Shown here one piece after another: positions 8,695 through 17,658 of a stretch of DNA of 64,000 bases (position 1 is the first letter of the stretch; every line of letters begins with the position of its first letter). The translations under genes and the position numbers were made by a program. The stretch is from the NCBI RefSeq assembly GCF_000738175.1, contig NZ_JFCH01000025.1, forward strand, positions 44,249 through 108,248, written 5' to 3'. Source of the DNA: Corynebacterium jeikeium (lineage in GTDB: Bacteria > Actinomycetota > Actinomycetes > Mycobacteriales > Mycobacteriaceae). Below the pieces are notes generated by a model. The model was not told where the DNA came from. It saw nothing but the letters and a program-made list of their open reading frames with translations, and made no database searches.

Positions 8695-10650
8695 CTAACG
8701 GATCTCCACCTTGTCCTTACACGGGTAGTACACGGGCACCCCGTTGGGCATAAAGCTGGGCCTGCCGTGCGGTTTCCCGCACTGCGTCACGATCACCGCC
8801 ACCTGTTGTGTTCCCCCTTTCTCCGCCACGGCTGCGTCGATCGCTTGTAGCTGCCGCATCGCCTGATCGTCGTCGCGAACTTGAAACACTGCCTTGCCGT
8901 CTAGGTCCACTGGCCCTGTCTTGATTGCTGCGGATACGTGTGGTTTTTCTAGTTTTATGACGCCCCCTCGTCCCCATACCCCCAGCATCAGCATCCCGCA
9001 CACAAGCGTGGCCCAGCCCCACCGGAGTGTGCGCCAGTAGCGGGCGTAGCGGACGCTCGCCAGCACTACAGCCAACAGGGCGCTGGCGATGCCCGCCCAT
9101 GCCCATCCGCCTGGGGTGGCAAGCATGGGCGCGCCAGACCCCGTGCGGGCCACCTGCAGTACCCATGCCGCACACGGCACTGCTGGGGCGACGATGATCT
9201 TGGCCAGCAACATCGTCACCGGTGGGTAGATCGCCGCCAACAGTGCTGCCCCGAGCCCAAGAACGGTGATCACTGGAACCACCGCAGTCACCGCCAGGTT
9301 GCAGATCACCGCGACCAGGGAGACTTTCCCCGTCATGTGGACGATGATCGGGATGGTCACCAGATCCGCTGCGATCGCCACGAGGACCATGCGCACCACC
9401 ATCGCCTGCAGCTGGGTGGGTCGCTCGTGCACGGGCAGCCAGGGAATCAGCGGCATCCTAGCCAGCACGGCTTTTGACCACCAAGGCAGCACCACCACGA
9501 TGCCCGCCGTTGCCGCCACAGAGAGCACGAAGGCGTAGCTTATGGCCATGCCTGGGGAAAGCACCATCAGGACAATGATGGCCGCACTCAGGGAGGCGAT
9601 GATGTCCGTCCAGCGCGCCGAGGCCACCGCCACCAGCCCGACGCTGCCCATGATCGCCGCTCGCAGCACACTGGGTTCCGGGCCGACCAGCAGCACGAAG
9701 GCCACCAGAGCGCCGGCTGCCACCAGCAGCCTGGTGAGGCGCCCCGCCCGGCAGGCCGTGGCCAGCACCAATGCGGTTCCGGTGACTACCGCGACATTGG
9801 ATCCAGAAACCGCGCTGAGGTGGCTTAGCCCAGTGACGGTGAACTGATTGCGCAGAGTGGAGTCCTGCATGCTGACGTCCCCCAACACCATGCCGGGCAG
9901 GATCTTCCCGGCTTCCCACGGCAGGTCAGCGCACAGCGCGTGGAAGCCTTCACGCAGCCAGGCGGTGACGGCCCATATACCTTCCGGCTCGGTGATGTTC
10001 TCCGGCGCGCGGGTGGCGGACAGGGTGACCGGAACCATCTCCGCCCCGCGGGATGGGCGCAAGGTGGCGGCAATGTCGAAGCTCATGCCGGGTCGTAGAG
10101 CCGTGAAGTCGCCGGCGCCCACTGTGCCTCCGTCTGCAGCTCCGGCTCCAGCTTCTGCCCCGGCCAAATCGGGGCGTAGAAAAAGCGGCACCTCCCCCAG
10201 GCTGTCGACGTCCACGGGAACCAACACCGTGCCCTCCGCGACTTGTTTCGGCAGGCCCGCCACCGTTACCCGCTGCTGCACACCGCCTGCTTGAGTGGAG
10301 AGGTCTTGCAGTAGCGGCTGGGCGTCAATAAGAAAGATCCGCCACCACGTGCCCAGACCCACCGCGCTGGCGACAGCTCCAACAGTCGCAACGCTGCGCG
10401 CGAGAAGGCGGCACCACGGGGCTCCGTAACTGCGGCGGGCGTGCCACCACCACGCGGCGCTGGCGAGCGTGATGAGTCCTCCTCCGACAAGCGGCCAAAC
10501 GCTACGGGTGAGGATGATCGCGGCGGCGATGAGCCAACACCCGAGCGCGACGGGGACAAGCCGCAGATCAACACCGCGGGCTTGGGTGACGGCTTCCGGA
10601 CTGAACGGCTCCGGCGCGCCCAACGCCAGCGAGCTAGATTGTGACGGCAT
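8695..10650 (-). CDS. comEC: ComEC/Rec2-type DNA uptake channel, lacking the C-terminal hydrolase domain
   Basis: About 651 aa. Two or three N-terminal membrane helices are followed by the DUF4131/OB-like part (residues about 80-230), then the competence core with LSHLSAVSGSNVAVVTG (the LxHllaiSGlh signature) and many membrane helices to about residue 560. The end is a short soluble tail; no HxHxDH metallo-beta-lactamase motif is visible, so the nuclease-like domain of longer homologues is absent. The protein would form the inner-membrane channel for single-stranded DNA. ATG at 10650 overlaps the comEA end by 17 bp; an in-frame ATG at 10692 is possible. Confidence 0.85.
   Translation of the reverse strand: MPSQSSSLALGAPEPFSPEAVTQARGVDLRLVPVALGCWLIAAAIILTRSVWPLVGGGLITLASAAWWWHARRSYGAPWCRLLARSVATVGAVASAVGLGTWWRIFLIDAQPLLQDLSTQAGGVQQRVTVAGLPKQVAEGTVLVPVDVDSLGEVPLFLRPDLAGAEAGAGAADGGTVGAGDFTALRPGMSFDIAATLRPSRGAEMVPVTLSATRAPENITEPEGIWAVTAWLREGFHALCADLPWEAGKILPGMVLGDVSMQDSTLRNQFTVTGLSHLSAVSGSNVAVVTGTALVLATACRAGRLTRLLVAAGALVAFVLLVGPEPSVLRAAIMGSVGLVAVASARWTDIIASLSAAIIVLMVLSPGMAISYAFVLSVAATAGIVVVLPWWSKAVLARMPLIPWLPVHERPTQLQAMVVRMVLVAIAADLVTIPIIVHMTGKVSLVAVICNLAVTAVVPVITVLGLGAALLAAIYPPVTMLLAKIIVAPAVPCAAWVLQVARTGSGAPMLATPGGWAWAGIASALLAVVLASVRYARYWRTLRWGWATLVCGMLMLGVWGRGGVIKLEKPHVSAAIKTGPVDLDGKAVFQVRDDDQAMRQLQAIDAAVAEKGGTQQVAVIVTQCGKPHGRPSFMPNGVPVYYPCKDKVEIR
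10321..10336 (+). repeat. dispersed GGCGTCA motif, extended copy
   Basis: GGCGTCAATAAGAAAG on the plus strand, antisense inside comEC. One of the best matches to the dispersed consensus GGCGTCA-N2-AAGAAAA. Confidence 0.7.
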
Positions 10651-11530
10651 CGCGCATCGCTTCGAACTTCGCCGGGCCGATGCCTCGGACATCCAGGAGC
10701 TGCTCGATACTGGTGAAGGGGCCGTTGGATTCTCGCCAAGCGATGATGGCTTCGGCGGTGGCTGGGCCGATGCCGCTGATGGTCTCCAGCTGCGCGGCGT
10801 CGGCGGTGTTGAGGTTCACTTTGCCGTCTGCGCCGTCTGCGCCGTCGGGCTTACCTCCGTTCGTTGCTGACCCGCTGCCTGTCCCACCAGGTTTCGTCCC
10901 GTCCGCACCTGCGCCTCCGGCTCCACCCGGCGCGGCTTGCGTTCCCCCGGCGTAGACCACGCGCGAGCCACGATCATCCACCACGATCTGCATGCCATCG
11001 CTGACCGGCTCCGCCAGATTGATGCCCAGCACGACCGCCTTAGGCAAACCGCCACCTGCGGCTTCTATGGCCTCGCCCACCCGGGTGCTCGCCTGCACCC
11101 GAAGCAGCCCTGGGTGATGCACCATACCCTGCACACTCACCACTACTTCCTGGTTATCGTCCTGCTCGTTAGCCTGGCCATCGTCCCCCGCTTTGGCTTC
11201 CCCCGTGCCAGTTGCCGCCGCTACGCCACCGCCACCTGCTTCTGCGGTTCCACCGCGTATCCCAGGCGCGTTAGTGCTCGCCAGCATGTCGGCGCCGCCC
11301 GCTCCCACCCCATCGTCCGGGTCTTGCCGTTGGCACGCGAAGAACGTGACGCTGATGAGGACAGCCACGACCACCGTGACGATAAGCCCCCTGGATGCCG
11401 TGCTGCCTATGACCGTGTGCGTGTCTAGGTCAACGTTGGCGAGCTCATGCTCCGGCATGGGCTGGGCTAAAGCCTCGGCGCGGGCGCGGACCTTGTCAGC
11501 AGAACTCTGCCTCATACGTCGTGTGGACAT
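10634..11530 (-). CDS. comEA: ComEA-type DNA-binding protein (SLBB and helix-hairpin-helix)
   Basis: The 298-aa protein has a cytoplasmic N-terminus, one membrane helix (GLIVTVVVAVLISVTFFAC, about 49-67), a Gly-rich linker, an SLBB domain (VVVSVQGMVHHPGLLRV, about 128-180), a second Gly/Ala-rich linker and a C-terminal double helix-hairpin-helix (NLNTADAAQLETISGIGPATAEAII and LLDVRGIGPAKFEAM). This is the standard ComEA receptor layout, in which the HhH binds incoming double-stranded DNA outside the membrane. It overlaps comEC, so the two are co-translated. Natural transformation itself is not shown by the sequence. Confidence 0.9.
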   Translation of the reverse strand: MSTRRMRQSSADKVRARAEALAQPMPEHELANVDLDTHTVIGSTASRGLIVTVVVAVLISVTFFACQRQDPDDGVGAGGADMLASTNAPGIRGGTAEAGGGGVAAATGTGEAKAGDDGQANEQDDNQEVVVSVQGMVHHPGLLRVQASTRVGEAIEAAGGGLPKAVVLGINLAEPVSDGMQIVVDDRGSRVVYAGGTQAAPGGAGGAGADGTKPGGTGSGSATNGGKPDGADGADGKVNLNTADAAQLETISGIGPATAEAIIAWRESNGPFTSIEQLLDVRGIGPAKFEAMRDAVTI

Positions 11531-11604
11531 GCGCCGATCAGAACATGTCTAGCGGACTACTGACCGCCGGATACCACAGCTGGAAAGTCAAAACTCCAGG
11601 AAGC

Positions 11605-11631
11605 TGTGGAAAACCCCTCCCCTGTGGATAA
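11605..11631 (-). promoter_or_regulatory. pair of DnaA-box sequences between degV and comEA
   Basis: TGTGGATAA at 11623-11631 is a perfect DnaA box (TTATCCACA) on the minus strand; TGTGGAAAA at 11605-11613 is a one-mismatch copy in the same orientation, start-to-start spacing 18 bp. They lie in the 136-bp gap upstream of comEA. Confidence 0.5.
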
Positions 11632-11666
11632 CCGGCGAGTAGAAGCTCCCTGTAGCCCCTCCTGAG

Positions 11667-12707
11667 TTACTCGGTGTCGCTGCTCTCTGCGCCGTTATCC
11701 TCGGCCTTCTCGCCGTTCGCCCCGGATGTTTCGGGTGCATCGGGCGCCTCTGCAGTCTCGGCGGACTTATCCGCCGCTGCTTCGGTCGCCTCGGCGTTCT
11801 CCGCCGTACCTCGCAGCGTCGCCGCCACACCCAGTGCCCCCTGCCCCACGTGCAGCTGAAGGACCTCCGGAATGCTCACGATACTGACCTCTACCTGTGG
11901 CAAGGACTTCCACGTCTCTATTCGAACCTGCCTGCGCAGCGAGTGCGGGCGCGGCTCCGGCGGCTCGGTTGGGGCCTCCAGCTGGTTCAGCTGCTCAATC
12001 ATCTCCCCCAGCCGCGCAGATAGATCCACTGCCTGGTCCTCGGCATCACTGTGGTGCACGGCAATCTGCACGTCACGCGGGTTGCCCTTGCCCGCCACGG
12101 CCTCGTCGATCACCAGTCGGCGCACCAGATCCACCACGCGATCCATCGCCTTGACCTGGGTACGGGTCTTCGCCGCCAATGTCAGCTTGCCCTCGGTCAC
12201 CTGCAGAATCGGCTTAATCGCCAGCGTAGAGGTCAGCAGCGCCTGCCCCACCGACAGGCGCCCGCCCTTGCGCAGCACGTCCAGCTGGTGGACGTACAGC
12301 CACAGGGAGGAGTTCTTCAGTGACTCCTCGGCCACCGCCACCACGGTGTCCAGGTCCGCTCCGTCGCGCGCGGCCTCGGCGGCGCTCAGCGCGGCAAAGC
12401 CCAGCACCATGCCGATGCTCTTGGTATCCAGAACCTTCACCTGGCCGTCGAACACTCCCGCCGCCACGCACGCATTCGCATACGTTGCGGACAGCTGCTT
12501 GGAAAGGTGCAGCGCCAGCACGCCAGCATCCCCGCCGCGCTCCATCAGGCGGGCGTAGCTCGCGGTCAGCTCCAGGCTGCTCAGGCTCGAGGTCGTCTGT
12601 TCTTCCCCTTCACCCTCCACGTGCAAGTCCAGCACAGTGATGCCGGCCTTCTCCGCAACCTCCTTCGTCAGGCAGCAGGAGGAATCGGTGACGATCTGGA
12701 CAGTCAC
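11667..12707 (-). CDS. DegV family (fatty-acid-binding) protein
   Basis: The 346-aa product begins MTVQIVTDSSCCL, the DegV opening with the TDSSxxL motif, and carries TSxxS-type ligand residues (TTSSLSSLEL), the central VLDTKSIGMVLGFAAL segment and the LRKGGRLSVGQALL loop that closes over a bound fatty acid. In firmicutes such proteins (FakB) hand fatty acids to a kinase; no FakA is seen here. The last 60 residues are an Ala/Glu/Ser-rich tail not needed for the fold. It starts 3 bp after the GpgP-like gene and is probably in one operon with it. Confidence 0.88.
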   Translation of the reverse strand: MTVQIVTDSSCCLTKEVAEKAGITVLDLHVEGEGEEQTTSSLSSLELTASYARLMERGGDAGVLALHLSKQLSATYANACVAAGVFDGQVKVLDTKSIGMVLGFAALSAAEAARDGADLDTVVAVAEESLKNSSLWLYVHQLDVLRKGGRLSVGQALLTSTLAIKPILQVTEGKLTLAAKTRTQVKAMDRVVDLVRRLVIDEAVAGKGNPRDVQIAVHHSDAEDQAVDLSARLGEMIEQLNQLEAPTEPPEPRPHSLRRQVRIETWKSLPQVEVSIVSIPEVLQLHVGQGALGVAATLRGTAENAEATEAAADKSAETAEAPDAPETSGANGEKAEDNGAESSDTE

Positions 12708-12710
12708 TAC

Positions 12711-13520
12711 CTACCTACCTTCGCTGGGGTTGTGCGGGTTGGAGCGGGTGGCGTCATTACCAAAAGAGCTAGGGGCAGCACCTGGAAGGGCACCCTCGTC
12801 CGGGCTTGCGTCGGTGGCCACGCCCAAGTTCCAGCCCTCCAGGTGCCACTGCGGCAGCTTCCACCAGTCGGCGCGGCTGGAAGGCACCAGCGGCACCGTG
12901 CTTCCGTCGACGGCCACCGGAGTGGTGCCCGTCGCCTCGCCAGTAAAACGTGGGCGTGCCAACAGTTGCGACCAGCAGGCATTGCCCAGGCCGGTGAACA
13001 CCGGGTAGTAGCGCACCGGAAGGTCCAGCAGGCGGGCGGTAAGCGCACCGATCGTGCCACCGTGGGCGACGATCATCACGTCGCCGTCGTCGAAGATATC
13101 GGTAGCCATGATCTCCTCGATCACGGCGTAGGCGCGCTCGGCGACCTCCAGGCGCGTCTCGCCACCCGGAGGAGCCCACTGGGGATCGTGGCGCCAATAC
13201 GCTCGCTGGCCTGGGAAATCGCGGTCTACCTCTTCGCGCGAGGCCCCCTGCCACTGCCCCAGGTCCGTCTCCCGCAGGCGGGTATCGGTGGTCACCTCAC
13301 AGCCGAAGGGCTCGGCCAGGATCAGCGCCGTATCGTAGGCACGCTTAAGGTCGCTGGCGATCACCCGCGCGATGCGCTTATCCCCCAGCATCTGCGCGGT
13401 GACCTTGGCCTGCTGCACACCCACCGGGGACAGGTCAGTATCCAGCTGTCCCTGCATACGCCCCGTGGCGTTGTACTCCGTCTGTCCGTGACGGACCAAA
13501 AAGACCCTGCGCTCGCCCAT
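12711..13520 (-). CDS. gpgP: histidine phosphatase, probable glucosyl-3-phosphoglycerate phosphatase
   Basis: The 269-aa protein has the phosphoglycerate mutase superfamily signature LVRHGQTEYN (catalytic His), RAYDTALILAE with a conserved Arg, the ETDLGQWQG segment and the second His in MIVAHGGTIGAL. Position between rsfS-nadD and degV matches Mtb Rv2419c, which dephosphorylates glucosyl-3-phosphoglycerate on the way to methylglucose lipopolysaccharides. The enzymatic call rests on this synteny; a general phosphatase role cannot be excluded. Residues after about 200 are a looser tail with a Pro/Ser-rich end. Starts 19 bp after rsfS. Confidence 0.75.
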   Translation of the reverse strand: MGERRVFLVRHGQTEYNATGRMQGQLDTDLSPVGVQQAKVTAQMLGDKRIARVIASDLKRAYDTALILAEPFGCEVTTDTRLRETDLGQWQGASREEVDRDFPGQRAYWRHDPQWAPPGGETRLEVAERAYAVIEEIMATDIFDDGDVMIVAHGGTIGALTARLLDLPVRYYPVFTGLGNACWSQLLARPRFTGEATGTTPVAVDGSTVPLVPSSRADWWKLPQWHLEGWNLGVATDASPDEGALPGAAPSSFGNDATRSNPHNPSEGR

Positions 13521-13539
13521 GGTGAAGACTTATCAGCTT

Positions 13540-14013
13540 TTACAGCTCGTCGGCGTCCGGGGCAGGGCCGGCCAGCGGCAGGTCGTCGATGCTGGTGGCT
13601 TCCAGAACATCTACCTCTGCATCGGCGGCCCAGTTACTTCCACGGTCTACCTGCTCCACGCCCTCGACCTCGATCTGCGGGGCATCGCGCCACAGGCGGT
13701 CTAGCGCGTAGAACTCGCGCTCTTCCTTACGCTGCACGTGCACCACAACACTGCCGTAATCCAGCAGCACCCAGTGGCCCTCACCGCGGCCCTCGCGGCG
13801 GGTTGGCTTGGGCCCGTCCTGGCCCACCTCGTACTCCACCTCGTCGACGATGGAGTTCACCATGCGCTCGTTATCTCCGCTGACGATGACGAACACGTCC
13901 GTAATGGCCAAACGGTCCGAGACATCGAGGACCAGGATGTCCTCCCCCAGCTTCTCGGCCGCTGCGCGTGCCGCCACTCCGGCGAGCGCGATCGAATCTG
14001 CAGTAGCAGTCAA
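13540..14013 (-). CDS. rsfS: ribosome silencing factor RsfS
   Basis: The 157-aa protein carries the RsfS/Iojap pattern: LDVSDRLAITDVFVIVSGDNERMVNSIVDEVE, then GEGHWVLLDYGSVVVHV. It binds ribosomal protein L14 and blocks subunit joining when nutrients are low. Translation appears to start at TTG (14011-14013), with AAGGG about 11 nt upstream; no ATG or GTG fits the family N-terminus (M-TATADSIALA). The acidic C-terminal tail is extra. Gap to nadD is 56 bp, likely the same operon. Confidence 0.93.
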   Translation of the reverse strand: MTATADSIALAGVAARAAAEKLGEDILVLDVSDRLAITDVFVIVSGDNERMVNSIVDEVEYEVGQDGPKPTRREGRGEGHWVLLDYGSVVVHVQRKEEREFYALDRLWRDAPQIEVEGVEQVDRGSNWAADAEVDVLEATSIDDLPLAGPAPDADEL

Positions 14014-14069
14014 AAAATTTCAGCCCTTCATAATTGGTTTAAAACACATCCAGTTTAGCAACCCGCCAG

Positions 14070-14708
14070 CTATTCGCTGGGAACGTACATGCCGTGCTTG
14101 GCGATGTACTGCACCACGCCATCGGGCACCAGGTACCACACGGGTCGGCCATTCGTCGCCCTCTCGCGCACGTCGGTGGAACTGATGGCCATGGCGGGAA
14201 TCTCCACCAAGGACAGGCGCCCGGCGGCGACTTCCTGCGATAGCGGATCGTCGCTGCCCTCGTCACCCTTCGGCAGTTCATAGCCGGGGCGGGTAACACC
14301 CACGAAGTGCGCCAGGTCGAAGATCTTCTCCCAATCCCGCCAGGTCACGATCTTCTGCAGTGCGTCGGCGCCGGTAATGAAGAACAGCTCGGCCTCTGGG
14401 TACTGGGTGCGAATGTCCGCCAGGGTGTCCACGGTGTACGTATCCCCGCCGCGGTCAATATCCACCCGGGAGACCAAGAAACGGGGGTTCGAGGCTGTGG
14501 CGACGACCGTCATCAGGTAGCGGTCCTCCGCCGCAGAAACCTGCTTGTGCTTTTTCTGCCATGGCTGGCCGGTGGGCACGTAGATCACCACATCCAGGTC
14601 GAACAGGTCCGCGACCTCACTGCCGGCCACCAGGTGCCCGTTGTGGATGGGGTCGAACGTGCCGCCCATGATGCCAACCCGGGTGGGCTGTGTGGTGGTG
14701 TTCTGCAC
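14070..14708 (-). CDS. nadD: nicotinate-nucleotide adenylyltransferase
   Basis: The 212-aa enzyme shows the nucleotidyltransferase motif [12 protein letters not shown] near residue 15 and the C-terminal SSTDVRER motif (ISSTxIR class) that binds ATP phosphates. It makes deamido-NAD from nicotinate mononucleotide and ATP. GTG at 14706-14708 is the likely start, 11 residues before the conserved GIMGGTFD. It heads the run nadD-rsfS-gpgP-degV-comEA-comEC-holA, the same order as in mycobacteria apart from eis and octT, which are missing here. Confidence 0.95.
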   Translation of the reverse strand: MQNTTTQPTRVGIMGGTFDPIHNGHLVAGSEVADLFDLDVVIYVPTGQPWQKKHKQVSAAEDRYLMTVVATASNPRFLVSRVDIDRGGDTYTVDTLADIRTQYPEAELFFITGADALQKIVTWRDWEKIFDLAHFVGVTRPGYELPKGDEGSDDPLSQEVAAGRLSLVEIPAMAISSTDVRERATNGRPVWYLVPDGVVQYIAKHGMYVPSE

Positions 14709-14843
14709 TGTTGATTCTGCCTTTTCTTTCTCCGGGCCGTCTGCGGTCTTTATATTGACTGCCGGAAGATTCTAGTCTGGGGATGTGTGGGCGTTCGATC
14801 GCCCAAATTATAGGTGAAACAGCAGGGAGTGTCCGATCTAGCG

Positions 14844-15686
14844 ATGAGTACAAACGCGTGGGTTCCAAACCAGCACGGCGCATGGGCGATGCTCATTCTG
14901 CCAATCACCACAGGTCTGATCACCGCCGCCGTTATCGCTCCGTCCTACGGCAATCCGGTGCAGTGGTTGGCATTGACTTTTATGCCTCTGGCCTGGGTAT
15001 TCGGCTACTTCACCTTCTTCGCTTTCGGCCTGTGGTTCAAGACCCGCGCCCCTGCCCGCCGTCGCGCATACCTCTGGCCTACGTTGACCTACGGTGCGCT
15101 CACAGCCATTTTCACCGTGATTGTGTTGTATCTGCAGCCCCGATTGCTGTGGTGGTGCGTGCCGTTCGTACCGCTGATTGCGGTAGCTCTGATGGAGGTC
15201 TTCAGGAGGCGCCCCCGCAGCCTCATCTCCGGTATCTCCACCACGGTGGCAAGCGCCCTAATGTACATCGTCGCTGTTTCGGCCAGCGGTTTTTCGATTC
15301 TGCCGTGGTTCTTCAGCGAGGCGCCCGTCGCAATTTGGGTAACCACCCTCGTCATCGGCTTGTACTTCACGGGCACGATTTTCTATGTGAAGACGATCAT
15401 CCGCGAGCGGGATAATGCCCCCTTCGAGCGGGTTTCGCTGCGCTATCACCGCATCGCTTTGTTGATCACGCTCATCACCTCGATCGCGGCCGTTATCGAC
15501 GGTGGCTATACCGCCAGCGGCCCACTGATGATCCTGGTGATGGCAGCCGCTGCCCTGCGCGCCAAAATGATCCCACCGATCGCCAAGGCAAACCCACGCG
15601 AGTGGACGCCCAAGAAGGTCGGCATGTGGGAAATACCGATGTGTCTGGTACTGGCGCTGGGTGCGAGCCTTACGCTCGTGGTGTAG
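14844..15686 (+). CDS. YwiC-like integral membrane protein
   Basis: A 280-aa protein with about eight membrane helices. The start VPNQHGAWAMLILP is the YwiC hallmark (the p.eHGawa motif), and VKTIIRER after a FTGTIFY helix is also typical. The family resembles UbiA-type prenyltransferases in shape but lacks their DxxxD pairs; its function is unknown. ATG at 14844 is chosen because the HGAW motif follows closely; in-frame GTG codons at 14814 and 14829 are possible alternatives. It is divergent from nadD and converges on proA. Confidence 0.78.
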   Translation: MSTNAWVPNQHGAWAMLILPITTGLITAAVIAPSYGNPVQWLALTFMPLAWVFGYFTFFAFGLWFKTRAPARRRAYLWPTLTYGALTAIFTVIVLYLQPRLLWWCVPFVPLIAVALMEVFRRRPRSLISGISTTVASALMYIVAVSASGFSILPWFFSEAPVAIWVTTLVIGLYFTGTIFYVKTIIRERDNAPFERVSLRYHRIALLITLITSIAAVIDGGYTASGPLMILVMAAAALRAKMIPPIAKANPREWTPKKVGMWEIPMCLVLALGASLTLVV

Positions 15687-15691
15687 CTGTT

Positions 15692-15707
15692 CTTTCTTTA
15701 TGACGCC
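15692..15707 (-). repeat. dispersed GGCGTCA motif, extended copy
   Basis: On the minus strand it reads GGCGTCATAAAGAAAG. It lies in the 58-bp gap between the convergent YwiC-like gene and proA. Confidence 0.7.
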
Positions 15708-15744
15708 CACTTTTCAACTGGCAAAGTGAGCGCCATCGCCACAC

Positions 15745-17049
15745 TTAGGGGCGAACCTGGCCTTCGCCGTTGATAACCCACTTGGTGCTCGTCAGCTCCG
15801 GCAGCCCCATCGGGCCGCGGGCGTGCAGCTTCTGGGTGGAGATACCGATCTCCGCGCCGAAGCCGAACATTTCTCCGTCTGTCCACGCGGTAGAGGTGTT
15901 GATGGAGACAGCAGCTGCGTCGACGTACTGCTCGAAGTAGCTGGTGGTCTTGTAGTCGCGGGCGGCAATACCCTCGGTGTGGCTGGTGCCATAACGGTTG
16001 ATGTGGGCCACAGCCTCCTCCACGCCGTCGACGATGGCCACTGCAATGTCAAAGCTCAGGTACTCGTCGGTCCAGTCGGTTTCTTCCGCCTGGACGACGT
16101 CGTTGATCAGCGGATCCAGCTGCTTCTTCTCACCGTGCAGGGTCACACCGGCCTTCTGCAGTTCCTGTAGGACGTAGATTTTGTCCGGGTCCGGCAGGGC
16201 GGAATCCAGCAGTACAACCTCGGTGGCGTTGCAGACGGAGCAGCGGCGGGTCTTGCCGTTAATAACCAGCTTGGTGGCTTCCTCGATGTCCGCAGAGGAG
16301 TCGATGTAGAAGTGGCAGTTGCCCGTACCGGTCTCGATGGTGGGCACGGTAGCACCCAGCACCACTGCGTTGATCAGCCCAGCGCCACCGCGCGGGATAA
16401 CCAGGTCTACTAGGCCACGGGCGGTAATCAGGTCCTGCACCGAGTCGTGAGTATCGCACGGTAGCAACTGGACTAGCTCACGCGGCAGGTTGTGGCTTTC
16501 AGCAACATCCTGCAGGATCTGCACCAACTTCTCGTTCGTGTGGCGGGCGGACTTGGAGCCGCGTAGCAGCGGCACGTTGCCGGACTTGATGGCCAGGCCG
16601 AAAGCATCGACCGTGACGTTGGGGCGGGCCTCGTAGACCATGCCCATCACACCCAGCGGCACGCGCACCTGCTTCATGCGCAGGCCGTTGGGGCGGGTGT
16701 GTCCGCGTACGATTTCGCCCACCGGATCCGATAGCCCGATGACCTGGCGCAGACCGCCGGCAATACCGGAAATTCGCTCGGTATCCAGGGCCAGGCGGTC
16801 CAGCAGGGAGTCGGCGAAGCCGCGCTCCTTGCCCGCGGCAATATCTTTTTCGTTGGCGGCGATGATGTCTGCCGCATTAGCCTCCAGCGCATCTGCCGCG
16901 TCAGCCAGCAGATCGTTCTTCTGCTGGGTGTTCAGCAGCAGCTGGGAACTGACCTCCTTGGCCTTTTTAGCCTTGGCTAGAACCTCGTCGCGTTCTGCCT
17001 GACGTTCCGGGGAAAGGGCGTTCTCTTTAGCTTCGTTGGAGTTTGTCAT
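15745..17049 (-). CDS. proA: gamma-glutamyl phosphate reductase (glutamate-5-semialdehyde dehydrogenase)
   Basis: The 434-aa enzyme catalyses the NADPH-dependent second step of proline synthesis. Visible features are the ALDH-fold segment [23 protein letters not shown], the [11 protein letters not shown] region and the catalytic Cys in [14 protein letters not shown]. The Glu/Lys-rich N-terminus is ordinary for the family. A TAGCAT box (17058-17063) ends 8 nt before ATG, suggesting a nearly leaderless mRNA. It is separated from proB by a small gene on the other strand, so the two proline genes are not one transcript. Confidence 0.96.
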   Translation of the reverse strand: MTNSNEAKENALSPERQAERDEVLAKAKKAKEVSSQLLLNTQQKNDLLADAADALEANAADIIAANEKDIAAGKERGFADSLLDRLALDTERISGIAGGLRQVIGLSDPVGEIVRGHTRPNGLRMKQVRVPLGVMGMVYEARPNVTVDAFGLAIKSGNVPLLRGSKSARHTNEKLVQILQDVAESHNLPRELVQLLPCDTHDSVQDLITARGLVDLVIPRGGAGLINAVVLGATVPTIETGTGNCHFYIDSSADIEEATKLVINGKTRRCSVCNATEVVLLDSALPDPDKIYVLQELQKAGVTLHGEKKQLDPLINDVVQAEETDWTDEYLSFDIAVAIVDGVEEAVAHINRYGTSHTEGIAARDYKTTSYFEQYVDAAAVSINTSTAWTDGEMFGFGAEIGISTQKLHARGPMGLPELTSTKWVINGEGQVRP

Positions 17050-17215
17050 ACCAACCCATGCTAGCGAATTAGCCCCTAAGCTGCGGCACGTTGTTGGAAA
17101 CCTGAATACAGCATCGGTTCCTTGAGGGTAGTGTGACTTAAAGCACCACTTCCCCGAAGTTGAAGCATATTTTCATGAACTGCTTTGTCTTCGACTTTCG
17201 CAGAAAGGAATCCGA

Positions 17216-17578
17216 ATGAGTGCCCTAGCAACAGGCGGCAGCTACCTTTTGGCTGCCGTTCTCGCCGGTGACGCATTGATCTCCGTCAAACCGCCTAAGT
17301 TCATACGCCGTTGCCTGGAGGGCGTTAAGTTTCCCGAAGATTGGTGGTGGACGCTGATCGCGATCAAGTCTCTCGCAGCCACAGGACTGGTTTACGGTGC
17401 GGCTACCGGCAACGCCTCAGTCGCGACAACCGTCTCAGTAGGTGTACTGGGCTATTTCCTTTCCGCAATCATCGCTCACATTAAGGCGAACTTCCTCGGA
17501 TCAGAATTCTGGATCAACTGCCTGGGAATGACGGCTCTTAGCGCAGGCGTCCTCTCCTTTAATGCGAAGTCCATGTAG
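17216..17578 (+). CDS. DoxX-like small membrane protein
   Basis: A 120-aa, four-helix membrane protein: GSYLLAAVLAGDALIS, WWWTLIAIKSLAATGLVYGA, TTVSVGVLGYFLSAIIAHI and FWINCLGMTALSAGVLSF. The FPEDWWW..AIKSLAATGL segment and the following A..AHIK resemble DoxX_2-type proteins. AGAAAGGA lies about 7 nt before ATG. It sits between proA and proB on the opposite strand. A role in redox homeostasis is known for some DoxX proteins, but no function can be read here. Confidence 0.6.
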   Translation: MSALATGGSYLLAAVLAGDALISVKPPKFIRRCLEGVKFPEDWWWTLIAIKSLAATGLVYGAATGNASVATTVSVGVLGYFLSAIIAHIKANFLGSEFWINCLGMTALSAGVLSFNAKSM

Positions 17579-17658
17579 GGGCTTGCTTCACCACACAACG
17601 AAACCTCCGCATAGTTAACGTAGCTTGAGCCCTCCGGGAGACAAGGGCTCACTCCCTA

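Noticed and set aside
12507..13883. 458-codon plus-strand frame across degV, gpgP and rsfS
   Set aside because: Crosses three real minus-strand genes; no start signal.
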